Below are positions 53,565 through 62,387 of a DNA stretch of 64,000 bases, one piece after another. The translations under genes and the position numbers were made by a program. Position 1 is the stretch's first letter, and each line of letters opens with the position of its first letter. Below the pieces are notes generated by a model, which was given only the letters and a program-made list of their open reading frames with translations, was not told the DNA's origin and searched no databases. The DNA comes from Burkholderiales bacterium JOSHI_001 (GTDB taxonomy: Bacteria; Pseudomonadota; Gammaproteobacteria; Burkholderiales; Burkholderiaceae_C), in contig CM001438.1 of NCBI GenBank assembly GCA_000244995.1, forward strand, positions 5,374,096-5,438,095, given 5' to 3'.

Positions 53565-54178
53565 GCATTGACCCAATCGATGACAGGCATCCACTGCGGC
53601 AGGTCGCGTTCCACACGGCTGGGCGCCACGTCCCACAGCGTCAGGCCGCGCGCGGCCAGGTGCACGTAGTTCTGGGTGTCGCGCAGGGTGCCCAGCACCG
53701 GCAGCTTCAGGGTTTCCAGGAAGCTGTGCAACTGGTCGGCCGAGATGGTGTTGTCCTTCACCCGGTTGCCCAACAGCGCCAGCTTCAACTCCGCCCCGCG
53801 CTTGTGCGCGCGCAGCTCGGCCACGAAGGCGTGCGTGGCCTGGATGTCGAACAGGCTGGGCTGCAGCGGGATGATGAGGTGCGTGGCCACGCGCAGCACC
53901 GCGTCGCAGCGCTTGCCATGCAGGCCGGCGGGGGTGTCCAGCACCGCGTGGGTGGTGCCCTTGGGCACGCGCAGTTGTTCGCCGTCGAAGTCCCAGCCCC
54001 GGATGGGCGCCACGGTGGCGGGGCGCAGGGCCAGCCACTGGCGCGACGACTGCTGGCGGTCCACGTCGCCCAGCATCACCTGCGCGCCACGCTGCTGCGC
54101 CAGCGCGCCGGCGAGGTTGGTCGCCACCGTGCTTTTGCCCACGCCCCCCTTGGGGTTGGCCACCACGATCACCGGCAT
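53561..54178 (-). CDS. ParA-like ATPase, coupled to the MaoC gene
   Basis: The 205-aa protein (ATG 54178) has the deviant Walker A ANPKGGVGKSTVATNLAGALAQ, Walker A' in MLGDVDRQQSS and the Asp-Thr-Pro Walker B HAVLDTPAGLHGK. Such small ParA proteins often partition protein complexes or chemoreceptors rather than DNA. No parB is present. The 4-bp overlap with a MaoC hydratase gene is a curious pairing. Confidence 0.85.
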   Translation of the reverse strand: MPVIVVANPKGGVGKSTVATNLAGALAQQRGAQVMLGDVDRQQSSRQWLALRPATVAPIRGWDFDGEQLRVPKGTTHAVLDTPAGLHGKRCDAVLRVATHLIIPLQPSLFDIQATHAFVAELRAHKRGAELKLALLGNRVKDNTISADQLHSFLETLKLPVLGTLRDTQNYVHLAARGLTLWDVAPSRVERDLPQWMPVIDWVNA

Positions 54179-54271
54179 GCCGCCTCCTGCCTGGTTCACC
54201 CGCCCCGGATGGGCCGGCGGAATGGGCCCTGCTTGCGTGCGGGCGCCCTCTTTCGCAGTATGGTATCCGGG

Positions 54272-54919
54272 ATGACGGTGCCGCCCGCCTCTCCCACTTC
54301 CCCCCTGGCCAGGTCCAGCGCCGCCCCTGTGCTGGTGCTGGCCGCCCACCCCGACCTGGCCCATTCGCGCGTGAACCTGGCGCTGCAGCAGGCCCTGTCC
54401 GCCCTGCCCGGCGTGCACCTGCGCGACCTGTATGCGCTGTACCCCGACTACCACGTGGACGTGGCCGCCGAACAGGCCGCACTGGCGGCGTCCCGGCTGG
54501 TGCTGTGGCTGCACCCCATCCACTGGTACGGACCGACGCCGCTGTTGAAGCTGTGGATGGACGAGGTGCTGTCCTTCGGCTGGGCCTACGGGCCCAGCGG
54601 CCACGCGCTGGTGGGCAAGGACCTGTGGCTGGTGCTGTCCACCGGCGGCAGCGAACACAGCTACCACCCCAGCGGCCACAACCGCTACCTGATGGACGCC
54701 TTCTGGCCGCCCTACGAACAAACCGCCGCGCTGACCGGCCTGCGCTTCCTGCCGCCGCTGGTGCTGCACGGCGCGCACCGCGCGACCGACGGAGAAATTG
54801 CCGCGCATGTGCAGACCGTGGTCCAGCGCATCAACACCTGGCCCGACTGGCCCGAGATCGCGGAGATGGAACCCTGCCCGCAGTGCGAAGCGCCGATGGG
54901 CGAAAGGCCTGAGGCATGA
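54272..54919 (+). CDS. kefF: Flavodoxin-fold NAD(P)H oxidoreductase, KefF-like ancillary protein
   Basis: The 215-aa protein (ATG 54272; ATG 54260 is possible) has an FMN-binding flavodoxin-like fold: LVLAAHPDLAHSRVN, LWLHPIHWYGPTPLLKLWMDEVLSFGWAYG and LSTGGSEHSYHPSGHN. These match KefF/MdaB quinone reductases that bind and activate KefC. Its stop overlaps the kefC ATG. A C-terminal Cys-Cys tail (EPCPQCEAP) is extra. Confidence 0.88.
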   Translation: MTVPPASPTSPLARSSAAPVLVLAAHPDLAHSRVNLALQQALSALPGVHLRDLYALYPDYHVDVAAEQAALAASRLVLWLHPIHWYGPTPLLKLWMDEVLSFGWAYGPSGHALVGKDLWLVLSTGGSEHSYHPSGHNRYLMDAFWPPYEQTAALTGLRFLPPLVLHGAHRATDGEIAAHVQTVVQRINTWPDWPEIAEMEPCPQCEAPMGERPEA

Positions 54920-56796
54920 CCGGCTGGCTGGGATCTTCTTTGGTTTACCTGGGCGCGGCGGTGATTGCCGTGCCCCTGGCCCGCGCGCTGGGCCTGGGCT
55001 CCATCATCGGCTACCTGGTCGCGGGCATCGCCATCGGCCCCTATGGCCTGAAGTTGGTCACCGACCCGGCGGCCATGCTGCATTTTGCCGAGTTCGGCGT
55101 GGTGCTGATGCTGTTCCTGGTGGGGCTGGAACTGGAACCCCAGCGCCTGTGGGCGCTGCGCCGGCCCATCTTCGGCTGGGGTGGGGCGCAGCTGCTGGGG
55201 TCGGCCGCCTTGATCGGCCTGGCCGGCTGGGCCGTCGGGGCCGACGCCCGCCTGGCCACCGTGGCCGGCCTGGGCCTGGCGATGTCGTCCACCGCCATCG
55301 GCCTGGGCGTGCTGGCCGAGCGCAACCTGATGGCCACCACCTCGGGCCAGAGCGTGCTGTCGGTGATGCTGTTCCAGGACATCGCGGCCATCCCCATCCT
55401 GGCCCTGCTGCCGCTGCTGGCGGTGGGCGGTGCCGCGGCCGATGGCGGCAACCATTGGCTGGAAGCCGGCAAGGCCCTGGGCGTGGTCGCGGCCATCGTG
55501 TTCGGCGGCCGGCTGCTGCTGCGACCGGCGCTGCGCTGGATCGCCCGCAGCGACACCCCCGAGATCTTCACCGCCGCCGCCCTGCTGCTGGTGGTGGCCA
55601 CCGCGGCGCTGATGGCCAGCGTGGGGCTGTCGATGGCGCTCGGCGCCTTCCTGGCCGGCGTGCTGCTGGCCGAAAGCGAATACCGGCGCGAGCTGGAAAC
55701 CGACATCGAACCCTTCAAGGGCCTGCTGCTGGGCCTGTTCTTCATTGCCGTGGGCATGAGCATCGACTTCCGCGTGGTGGCCGCCCAGCCCGCCACCGTG
55801 GCCGCGGTGGTGCTGGGCTTCCTGCTGCTGAAGGTGGGCGTGCTGATGGTGGTGGCGCGCGCCATGCCCATCCCGCTGGGTGAGCGACCGGTGTTCAACC
55901 TGATGCTGGCCCAAGGCGGCGAGTTTGGCTTCGTGGTCTTCCAGGCCGGCGCGCAGGGCGGGGCCATTTCGGCGGACGCGTCGTCCATGCTGGTGGCGGC
56001 CGTGGCCTTGTCCATGCTGTTGACGCCGCTGCTGCTGGTGGCGGTGGACCGCTGGCTGGCGCCGCGCCTGGCCGCGGCCGGCGGTGGGCCTCAGCTGGCC
56101 GAGATCAGCGAACCACAGGCCGCACCGGTAATCCTGGCGGGTTTCGGCCGCTATGGGCAGATCATCGGCCGCCTGCTTTTCGCCAATGGCCTGAGTGCCA
56201 CCGTGCTGGACCACGACGCCGACCAGGTGGAAGCCACGCGCCGCTTCGGCTGGAAGGTGTTCTACGGCGACGCCACGCGCCTGGACCTGCTGCGCGTGGC
56301 CGGTGCGGCCGAGGCGCGCATCCTGGTGGTGGCCATCGACGACGTGGAACAAAGCCTGGCCCTGGTGGACCTGGCGCGCGAACACTTCCCGCAATTGACG
56401 ATCGTGGCGCGCGCGCGCAACGCCACGCACTGGGTGGAACTGCACCGGCGCGGCGTGGCCTTCATCGAACGCGAAACCCTGGATTCGGCCCTGGCCAGCG
56501 GACGCAGCGTGCTGGAGCAACTGGGCTGGCACCCGCACCGCGCGCGCAGCGTGGCGCTGAACTTCCGCCGCCACAGCGTGGCGCAGCTGCAGGCCATGGC
56601 GCCGCACATGGGCGACCAGGCCAAGCTGGTGGCCCTGAGCAAGGCCGGCCGCCAGCAGCTGGAAGAGCTGATGGCGCAGGAGCGCGAGATGGCCCGGCAG
56701 CGCCGCGGCGGCTGGCAAGCCGGCGCGGACGCGCCCGCGCGGCCCGAGCAGGCCGGGCCGGAGGACGCCGCGCGAAACCCGCCCGAGGCGCGGTGA
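54916..56796 (+). CDS. kefC: Glutathione-regulated potassium-efflux antiporter KefC
   Basis: The 626-aa protein has a CPA2-type antiporter domain of about 12 TM (to about 385) with the dual-glutamate/QDIAAIPILALLP region and SSTAIGLGVLAE. An RCK_N Rossmann domain (about 405-520, VILAGFGRYGQIIGRLLFANG) follows, where glutathione and NADH bind in E. coli KefC. It exports K+ with H+ entry when electrophiles convert glutathione to adducts, acidifying the cytoplasm. Coupling to the KefF-like gene supports this identity. The 100-residue C-terminal tail is Ala/Arg-rich. Confidence 0.92.
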   Translation: MTGWLGSSLVYLGAAVIAVPLARALGLGSIIGYLVAGIAIGPYGLKLVTDPAAMLHFAEFGVVLMLFLVGLELEPQRLWALRRPIFGWGGAQLLGSAALIGLAGWAVGADARLATVAGLGLAMSSTAIGLGVLAERNLMATTSGQSVLSVMLFQDIAAIPILALLPLLAVGGAAADGGNHWLEAGKALGVVAAIVFGGRLLLRPALRWIARSDTPEIFTAAALLLVVATAALMASVGLSMALGAFLAGVLLAESEYRRELETDIEPFKGLLLGLFFIAVGMSIDFRVVAAQPATVAAVVLGFLLLKVGVLMVVARAMPIPLGERPVFNLMLAQGGEFGFVVFQAGAQGGAISADASSMLVAAVALSMLLTPLLLVAVDRWLAPRLAAAGGGPQLAEISEPQAAPVILAGFGRYGQIIGRLLFANGLSATVLDHDADQVEATRRFGWKVFYGDATRLDLLRVAGAAEARILVVAIDDVEQSLALVDLAREHFPQLTIVARARNATHWVELHRRGVAFIERETLDSALASGRSVLEQLGWHPHRARSVALNFRRHSVAQLQAMAPHMGDQAKLVALSKAGRQQLEELMAQEREMARQRRGGWQAGADAPARPEQAGPEDAARNPPEAR

Positions 56797-59441
56797 TGAC
56801 GCCCCGCCCGCCATGGTTGTACGCCCTGCTGGCCGCCGCGCTGTCCGCCGGCGGGGCAGCGCAGGCGCAGCAGCGCTTTCGCTTCGACACCACGCCGGGC
56901 CATCTGTCCAAATGGGTCGTGCCGTCGCACGTGGCCTTGACGCTGGACCTGGACCCCGCGCGCGACAGCTTCGGCGGCCAGGTCCGGGTGAGGCTGAAAG
57001 TGCGCCGGCCGGTGCCGGCCATCGAATTGCACGCGAACGAATTGACCGCCGACACGGCGCGGCTGCTCAGCGCCGGCAAGGCGCGCGGGCTGCGCGTGAC
57101 GCCCTTGCCCGCCACGCAGACCTGGCGCCTGGAGCCCGCCGACGGGCGCCCGATCGCGCCGGGCAGGTACCAGGTCGACATCCGCTACCGCGGCCAGGTC
57201 AATGTGGCGGGCGAGGGCCTGTTCGGAGCGCCCCATGTCGCCGACGGCCAGGTGCAAGGCATGCTGGCCACGCAGCTGGAAGCCATCCATGCGCGACGGG
57301 TCTTCCCGGCCTTCGACGAACCCTCGTTCCGCAGCGTGTTCGAGATCGCGGTGCGTGCGCCGTCGGGCCTGGAGGTCGCGTCCAACATGGCGCACACCGG
57401 GCGCAGCGAACAAGGCAGCACCACGCTGCACCGCTTCGCACCCACCCCGCCCATGCCCAGCTACCTGGTCAGCGTGGCCGTCGGCCGATTCGACGTGCTG
57501 CAAGGGCGGGCGGCCGGCGTGCCCTTGCGCATCCTCACGGCCAAGGGCAAACGCGAGCAGGCGCGCTATGCCATGCAGGTCACCTCGCAGCTGCTGCCCT
57601 TCTACACCCGCTATTTCGGCCTGCCCTATGCCCTGCCCAAGCTGGACCAGCTGGCCGTGCCCAGCGTGCGCTGGGGCGCGATGGAAGACTGGGGCCTGAT
57701 CTCCTACGCCGAGAACCTGCTGCTCGTCGACGCGCAGCGCAGCGGCCCGCGCACCGTGCAGAACGTCTTTGCCACCATCGCCCACGAGCTGGCCCACCAG
57801 TGGTTCGGCAACCTCGTCACCGCGGCGTCTTGGGAAGAAATCTGGCTCAACGAAGCCTTCGCCACCTGGATGGAACGCAAGGCCACAGGCCACTTCAACC
57901 CCGATTGGAAGCTGCCGCTGCAAACGCGCCGGTCCATCGACCGTGCGATGGCCATCGACGCCGGCGCCGCCACCCGGGCCATCCGCTCGGGCCCGGTGAG
58001 CGAAAGCGCGGTGTTCGACGTCTTCGACCCCATCACCTATGCCAAGGGCGGCGCGGTGCTGACCATGCTGGAACAGTGGACGGGTGCGAACGCCTTCCGC
58101 CGCGGCCTGGCGAGCTACATGAAGGAGCGGCGCCTTTCCAATGCCACCGCCGCCGACCTGTGGCACCACATCGGCCGCGCATCGGGCCGGGACATCGCCA
58201 GCGTCGCGGCCAGCTGGACCGACCAGCAGGGCCTTCCGCTCGTGCAATTGCGTTCGGCCTGCATCGGCGGGCGGCAGCAGGTGGCGCTGTCGCAACGCCG
58301 CTTCCTCAGCCTGGGCGCGGGCCAGGCGTCGCCCCAGGTCTGGAAGATTCCGCTGCGCCTGTCCCATGGCGCGCAGGTGAGGACGCTGCTGTTCGACCGG
58401 CCCGAGCACACCGTGGTGCTGGGCGCCTGCAGCCCGCAGCCGGTGCTGGCCCAGGCCGGTGGCGCCGGCTTCTACCGCCTGGCCTACGACAGCGACTCAT
58501 TGCGCGCCCTGACGGCCGGCTTCGCCGCATTGCGCGACACCGACCGCGCCACCCTGCTGAGCGACAGCTTCGCCTTGATGCAAGCCGGCCAGTTGCCGAT
58601 GCAGGCCTATCTGGACCTTCTGCAGGCGCTGCCGACGGTGACCGATGCTTCGCGCACCATGCTGTGGTCGCTGGCACGGACGCAGCTGGCCTTCCTGGAC
58701 ACCGCGCTGGCCGGCACAGCGGCGCAAGCGCGGCTGCGGGCGCTGGCCGTCGGCCTGCTGGCACCGCAACTCGACCGCCTGGGCTGGGCGCCCGCGGCCG
58801 GCGAAGACCCGCAGACCGCCGAATGGCGCGGCGGCCTGATCGAGCTGCTGGCGCGCTTCGACCACGCCCCCACGGTCGCCCAGGCGGCCTGGGCCTTCGA
58901 CGACGACAGCGCCGGCACGCAGGCCCTGCCTGCGGCACTGCGCGAACCGGTGACCCTGGCCGTGGGCATGCACGCCGACGCGGCACGTTTCGCGCAACTG
59001 CTGGCGCTGCTGAAGGCGGCTCGAGGCGAAGAAGAGCGTTGGCTCTATGCCAGCGCGCTGGCCAGCGGTCGCGACGCCACTCGCGCCGGGCAGTTGCTGG
59101 ACAGCGCCCATGCCGGCCTGGCGCCGCCGAATGTGTCGGCCAGCCTGCCGGGCCTGGTGGCCCGGCTGTCGCCCTTCGGCGAAGAAGCCTACCGCCACAC
59201 GCTGGTGCACTGGCAGGCCCTGGCCGCCATGGCGGGCCGCTGGGACAGCATGAAACTGTTGCCGCAGGCCGCATCGGGCTTCCACGGCGCGGAGCAGGCG
59301 GCGCGCCTGGTGGAAGACCAGAAGCGCCTGGCCGGCAGCGCCGGCGCCGCGCACGCCGCCCGGGAGGCCGAGGGCATCCTGCTGCGCGCGGCGGTTCGGC
59401 AACGCGCGGCGGACACGCCGGCCCTGGGCACGGGCCACTGA
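56796..59441 (+). CDS. Secreted M1-family aminopeptidase with GAMED in place of GAMEN
   Basis: The 881-aa protein (ATG 56796; GTG 56793 is possible) has a signal peptide (AGGAAQAQ). It has the M1 zinc site HELAHQW (His330, His334) with the third ligand Glu353 in WLNEAFATW. The substrate motif GxMEN reads GAMEDWG (294-298), with Asp298 at the Asn place. N-terminal beta domain, catalytic domain and a C-terminal ERAP1-like helical domain (FYRLAYDSDSLRAL...) are present. It cleaves N-terminal residues of peptides in the periplasm or outside. It directly follows kefC and could be co-transcribed with it. Confidence 0.88.
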   Translation: MTPRPPWLYALLAAALSAGGAAQAQQRFRFDTTPGHLSKWVVPSHVALTLDLDPARDSFGGQVRVRLKVRRPVPAIELHANELTADTARLLSAGKARGLRVTPLPATQTWRLEPADGRPIAPGRYQVDIRYRGQVNVAGEGLFGAPHVADGQVQGMLATQLEAIHARRVFPAFDEPSFRSVFEIAVRAPSGLEVASNMAHTGRSEQGSTTLHRFAPTPPMPSYLVSVAVGRFDVLQGRAAGVPLRILTAKGKREQARYAMQVTSQLLPFYTRYFGLPYALPKLDQLAVPSVRWGAMEDWGLISYAENLLLVDAQRSGPRTVQNVFATIAHELAHQWFGNLVTAASWEEIWLNEAFATWMERKATGHFNPDWKLPLQTRRSIDRAMAIDAGAATRAIRSGPVSESAVFDVFDPITYAKGGAVLTMLEQWTGANAFRRGLASYMKERRLSNATAADLWHHIGRASGRDIASVAASWTDQQGLPLVQLRSACIGGRQQVALSQRRFLSLGAGQASPQVWKIPLRLSHGAQVRTLLFDRPEHTVVLGACSPQPVLAQAGGAGFYRLAYDSDSLRALTAGFAALRDTDRATLLSDSFALMQAGQLPMQAYLDLLQALPTVTDASRTMLWSLARTQLAFLDTALAGTAAQARLRALAVGLLAPQLDRLGWAPAAGEDPQTAEWRGGLIELLARFDHAPTVAQAAWAFDDDSAGTQALPAALREPVTLAVGMHADAARFAQLLALLKAARGEEERWLYASALASGRDATRAGQLLDSAHAGLAPPNVSASLPGLVARLSPFGEEAYRHTLVHWQALAAMAGRWDSMKLLPQAASGFHGAEQAARLVEDQKRLAGSAGAAHAAREAEGILLRAAVRQRAADTPALGTGH

Positions 59442-59478
59442 AGGGCGCGCGCCACCCGGGCGCGGCGCCCTGGCGCCT

Positions 59479-60482
59479 TCACACCACCCGGCCGTTCAGC
59501 GGGTAGGCCGGGTCGTTGTAGCCCGGCGTGCTGGGGTGGCCGGGCGCCACCAATGAATCCACCAGCGCCTCGTCTTCGGCGCTGAGCGTGCAGTCCAGCG
59601 CCCCGAAATAATCGGTCCACTGCGCCAGCGTGCGCGGCCCGGCGATGACCGAGCTGACCGCCCGGTTGGCCAGCACCCAGGCGGTGGCGAAGTGCGCCAG
59701 CGCCACACCCTTGGCGGCGCAATGGGCGGCCAGGCGCTGGGCGATCTGCAGCGATTCTTCGCGCCATTCGGTCTGCAGGATGCGGGTGTCCTGGCGCGCC
59801 GCCCGCGAGCCTGGCGGCGGCGCTTCGCCCGGCGTGTACTTGCCCGCAGCACGCCGCGCGCGATCGGGCTGTAGGGCACCACGCCGATGCCGTGGTGGGC
59901 GCAGGCCTCCAGGATCTCGACCTCGGGCATCCGGTTCAGCAGGTTGTAGTAGGGCTGGCACACCACCGGCCCCGGCATGTTCAGCTGGCGCGCCATGTGC
60001 ACCAGCTCGGCAATGCGCCAGCCGCGGAAGTTGCTGACGCCCCAGTAGCGGATCTTGCCGTCGCGCAGCAGCGCTTCCAGTGCGCGCAGCGGCTCTTCCA
60101 GGTTCATGCCGTTGAAGTCACGGTGCAGGTAATAGATGTCGATGTGCTCGGTGCCCAGGCGCCGCAGACTGTCTTCACAGGCGCGCATCACCCAGGAGCG
60201 CGAATAGCGCGACGTGTTGGGCAACGCGTCGGTCATGGCGTTGCCCAGCTTGGTGGCCAGCACCCAGTGGTGGCGCTGCGCGCGGATGAGCCCGCCCACC
60301 ATGGTTTCGGACGCACCGCGGGTGTACACGTCGGCGGTGTCGATGAAGTTCACGCCATGTTCCTGCGCATGGGCCACGATGCGGCCGGCCTCGGCGGCGT
60401 CGGTCTGGTCGCCGAACATCATGGTGCCCAGGCACAGGCGGGACACCATGAGCTGGCTCTTGCCCAGGGGGTTCAGTTTCAT
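59479..60482 (-). pseudogene. Aldo/keto reductase interrupted by a one-base frameshift
   Basis: The N-terminal part (from 60482) is normal aldo/keto reductase: LGTMMFGDQTDAAEAG, FIDTADVYTRGASE, catalytic-tetrad Asp/Tyr in the latter, VLATKLGN, and WGVSNFRGW. At YSPIARGVL the frame should continue AGKYTPGEAP, but that sequence is found in the -1 shifted frame, which then runs to a stop at 59479 (VIAGPRTLAQWTDYF, YNDPAYPLNGRVV). Restoring one G near 59846-59847 (CTG-CGGG to CTGG-CGGG) gives the expected LAGKY. Either a real inactivating mutation or a sequencing error in a G-run. Confidence 0.85.
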
Positions 60483-60548
60483 GGCGGCTCCGGCGAAGGG
60501 GGTGGTGGTGGGCGCATCGTAGGCGCAGCGCGGCGCTGGCGCGCACGG

Positions 60549-61316
60549 CTAAGCGCCCGCGCCGGCCAGCCAGGGCCGCAGCCCGTCCCACAGCAGCTTG
60601 CAGCCGGCGCAGAACATGCCGGTGAGGAACATGCGGTAGAACCAGGTCGTGCTGACCCGCTTGGACAGCCGCAGCCCGGTCCACACGCCCAGCGGCGCCA
60701 CCGGCGCCAGCACCAGGGACGTGCTCATGTTGGTCAGGTCGATCAGCCCCAGGGCGCCATAGGACGGCCACTTGGACAGGTTGATGACGGTGAAGAACAC
60801 TGCGCTGGTGCCCGCAAACACCAGCGGCGGCAGCTTCTGGGGCAGCAGGTAAAAGCCCAGAGGCGGCCCACCCGCGTGCGACACGAAGCTGGTGAAGCCC
60901 GAGGCCATGCCCAGCAGGCCGCCCACCCAGGGCCGCGGCGGCGGCGAGTCGGCCTTCGGCGGGAACAAGGTGCGGATGGCCAGGAAAGTGAGCGTCAGCG
61001 CGCCCACCACACCGGCCACGGTGCTGGCCTTCATCAGCCCGAAGCTGGCCGTGCCCACCAGGATGCCCACCAGCCCGGTGGGCAGCAGCAGCTTGATGAG
61101 GCTGCGGTCGGCGTGTTTGGCCAGCGCGGCCAGGCCCATGAAGTCCATGATCACCAGCAGGGGCAGCATGATGGCCGCGGCCTGCGGCACCGGCACCGCC
61201 AGCGACATCACCGGCACCGCCAGCGCGCCGAAGCCCGACGCGAAGCCGCTCTTGGCCAGGCCCACCAGCAGCACCGCCGGCACGGCCACCGCGTACAACG
61301 CGGGGTCGGTGATCAC
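60549..61316 (-). CDS. TauE/SafE (TSUP) family transporter
   Basis: The 255-aa inner-membrane protein has 7-8 TM helices with the paired TSUP motifs near the start (LVGLAKSGFASGFGALAVPVMSL) and in the second half (ASGFTSFVSHAGGPPLGFYLLP). The family exports or imports sulfonates, sulfite, sulfoacetate and other organic anions. It follows the RutE-like gene by 13 bp on the same strand, so they form an operon; the cargo could be a product of that reductase. Confidence 0.88.
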   Translation of the reverse strand: MITDPALYAVAVPAVLLVGLAKSGFASGFGALAVPVMSLAVPVPQAAAIMLPLLVIMDFMGLAALAKHADRSLIKLLLPTGLVGILVGTASFGLMKASTVAGVVGALTLTFLAIRTLFPPKADSPPPRPWVGGLLGMASGFTSFVSHAGGPPLGFYLLPQKLPPLVFAGTSAVFFTVINLSKWPSYGALGLIDLTNMSTSLVLAPVAPLGVWTGLRLSKRVSTTWFYRMFLTGMFCAGCKLLWDGLRPWLAGAGA

Positions 61317-61329
61317 GAAGGGCGGGGCC

Positions 61330-61905
61330 TCACAGCAGCGTGCAGGCTTCGTCGAAGCCCAGGCGCGGCAGGCGCGCCATCACCTTGGCCGGGTCGCCAT
61401 GGCCCAGCGTGCAAATGAAGTTGGTGGTGACCGCGGTGCCGGCCCAGAAGGCGGCGTCCACCTTGGCGGTGTCGAAGCCGCTCATCGGCCCGCAGTCCAG
61501 GCCCAGGCCGCGCGCGGCCAGGATGAGGTAGCCGCCTTGCAGGCTGCTGTTGCGGAAGGCACTGGCGCGGATGGCTTCGGGCTTGCCCGCGAACCAGGCG
61601 CGCGCGTCGGTGTGCGGAAACAGCGTGGGCAGCCTTTCGTGGAATGCCAGGTCCATGCCCACGATGACCGTGACCGGCGCTTGGCTCACCTTGGCCACAT
61701 TGCCCGGCGACACGCATTCGATCAGCTTGGCCTTGGCTTCGGGCGTGCGCACGAAGGCCAGGCGCGCGGGTTCGGAGTTGGCCGCCGTGGGGCCCCACTT
61801 CACCAGCTCGTACAACTGGCGCAACGTGTCGTCGGGCACCGGCTGCGGCAGGTAACCGTTCTGGGTGCGGGCCTGGGTGAACAAACTTTCGACAGAGAAG
61901 CTCAT
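61330..61905 (-). CDS. RutE/HadB-like malonic semialdehyde reductase (nitroreductase family)
   Basis: The 191-aa FMN-dependent protein matches RutE, which reduces malonic semialdehyde to 3-hydroxypropionate in uracil degradation. Seen: [64 protein letters not shown]. No other rut genes (RutA-D, F, G) are nearby, so the role may be detoxification of the aldehyde formed elsewhere. It is in a bicistron with the TSUP transporter. Confidence 0.87.
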   Translation of the reverse strand: MSFSVESLFTQARTQNGYLPQPVPDDTLRQLYELVKWGPTAANSEPARLAFVRTPEAKAKLIECVSPGNVAKVSQAPVTVIVGMDLAFHERLPTLFPHTDARAWFAGKPEAIRASAFRNSSLQGGYLILAARGLGLDCGPMSGFDTAKVDAAFWAGTAVTTNFICTLGHGDPAKVMARLPRLGFDEACTLL

Positions 61906-61943
61906 GAAGCCTGGGGGCAGTGGGAAGGAAGGACAATTGTCAG

Positions 61944-62375
61944 ATGTTCCAGCCGTCCCAACACGATGTGAGGCGATTCTTCTGCGAGGCCTACCGCCTG
62001 CAGCGCGACGGCCTGCCGCTGTCGCCCATGCAGATGCCGGCCGCCGACTGGATCACCCAGCACCCCGAGTACCACGCCGACCTGGCCGACGAAGCCGCGG
62101 CCCTGGCCGCGGTGTACACGGTGGAAGAAGGCCGCAGCAACCCCTTCCTGCACCTGAGCATGCACCTGTCCATCCATGAGCAGTGCAGCATCGACCAGCC
62201 CACCGGCATCCGCCAGGCGGTGCAACTGCTGGCCAGCAAGCGCAACAGCCTGCACGAGGCCCACCACGAGGTGATGGAGGCCCTGGGCGAGATGATCTGG
62301 GCCAGCCAGCGCAGCGGCCTGCCGCCGGATGGGCAGGCGTATATCGACAACGTGCGGCGGCGCGCCACGCGTTAG
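61944..62375 (+). CDS. DUF1841 family protein
   Basis: The 143-aa protein matches DUF1841: [33 protein letters not shown] and a His-rich [25 protein letters not shown], with DxxxxHxxxH-like spacing ([16 protein letters not shown]). Several conserved His suggest a metal site. Function unknown. It is divergent from the RutE-like gene by 38 bp. Confidence 0.85.
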   Translation: MFQPSQHDVRRFFCEAYRLQRDGLPLSPMQMPAADWITQHPEYHADLADEAAALAAVYTVEEGRSNPFLHLSMHLSIHEQCSIDQPTGIRQAVQLLASKRNSLHEAHHEVMEALGEMIWASQRSGLPPDGQAYIDNVRRRATR

Positions 62376-62387
62376 CCTGTGACCACC

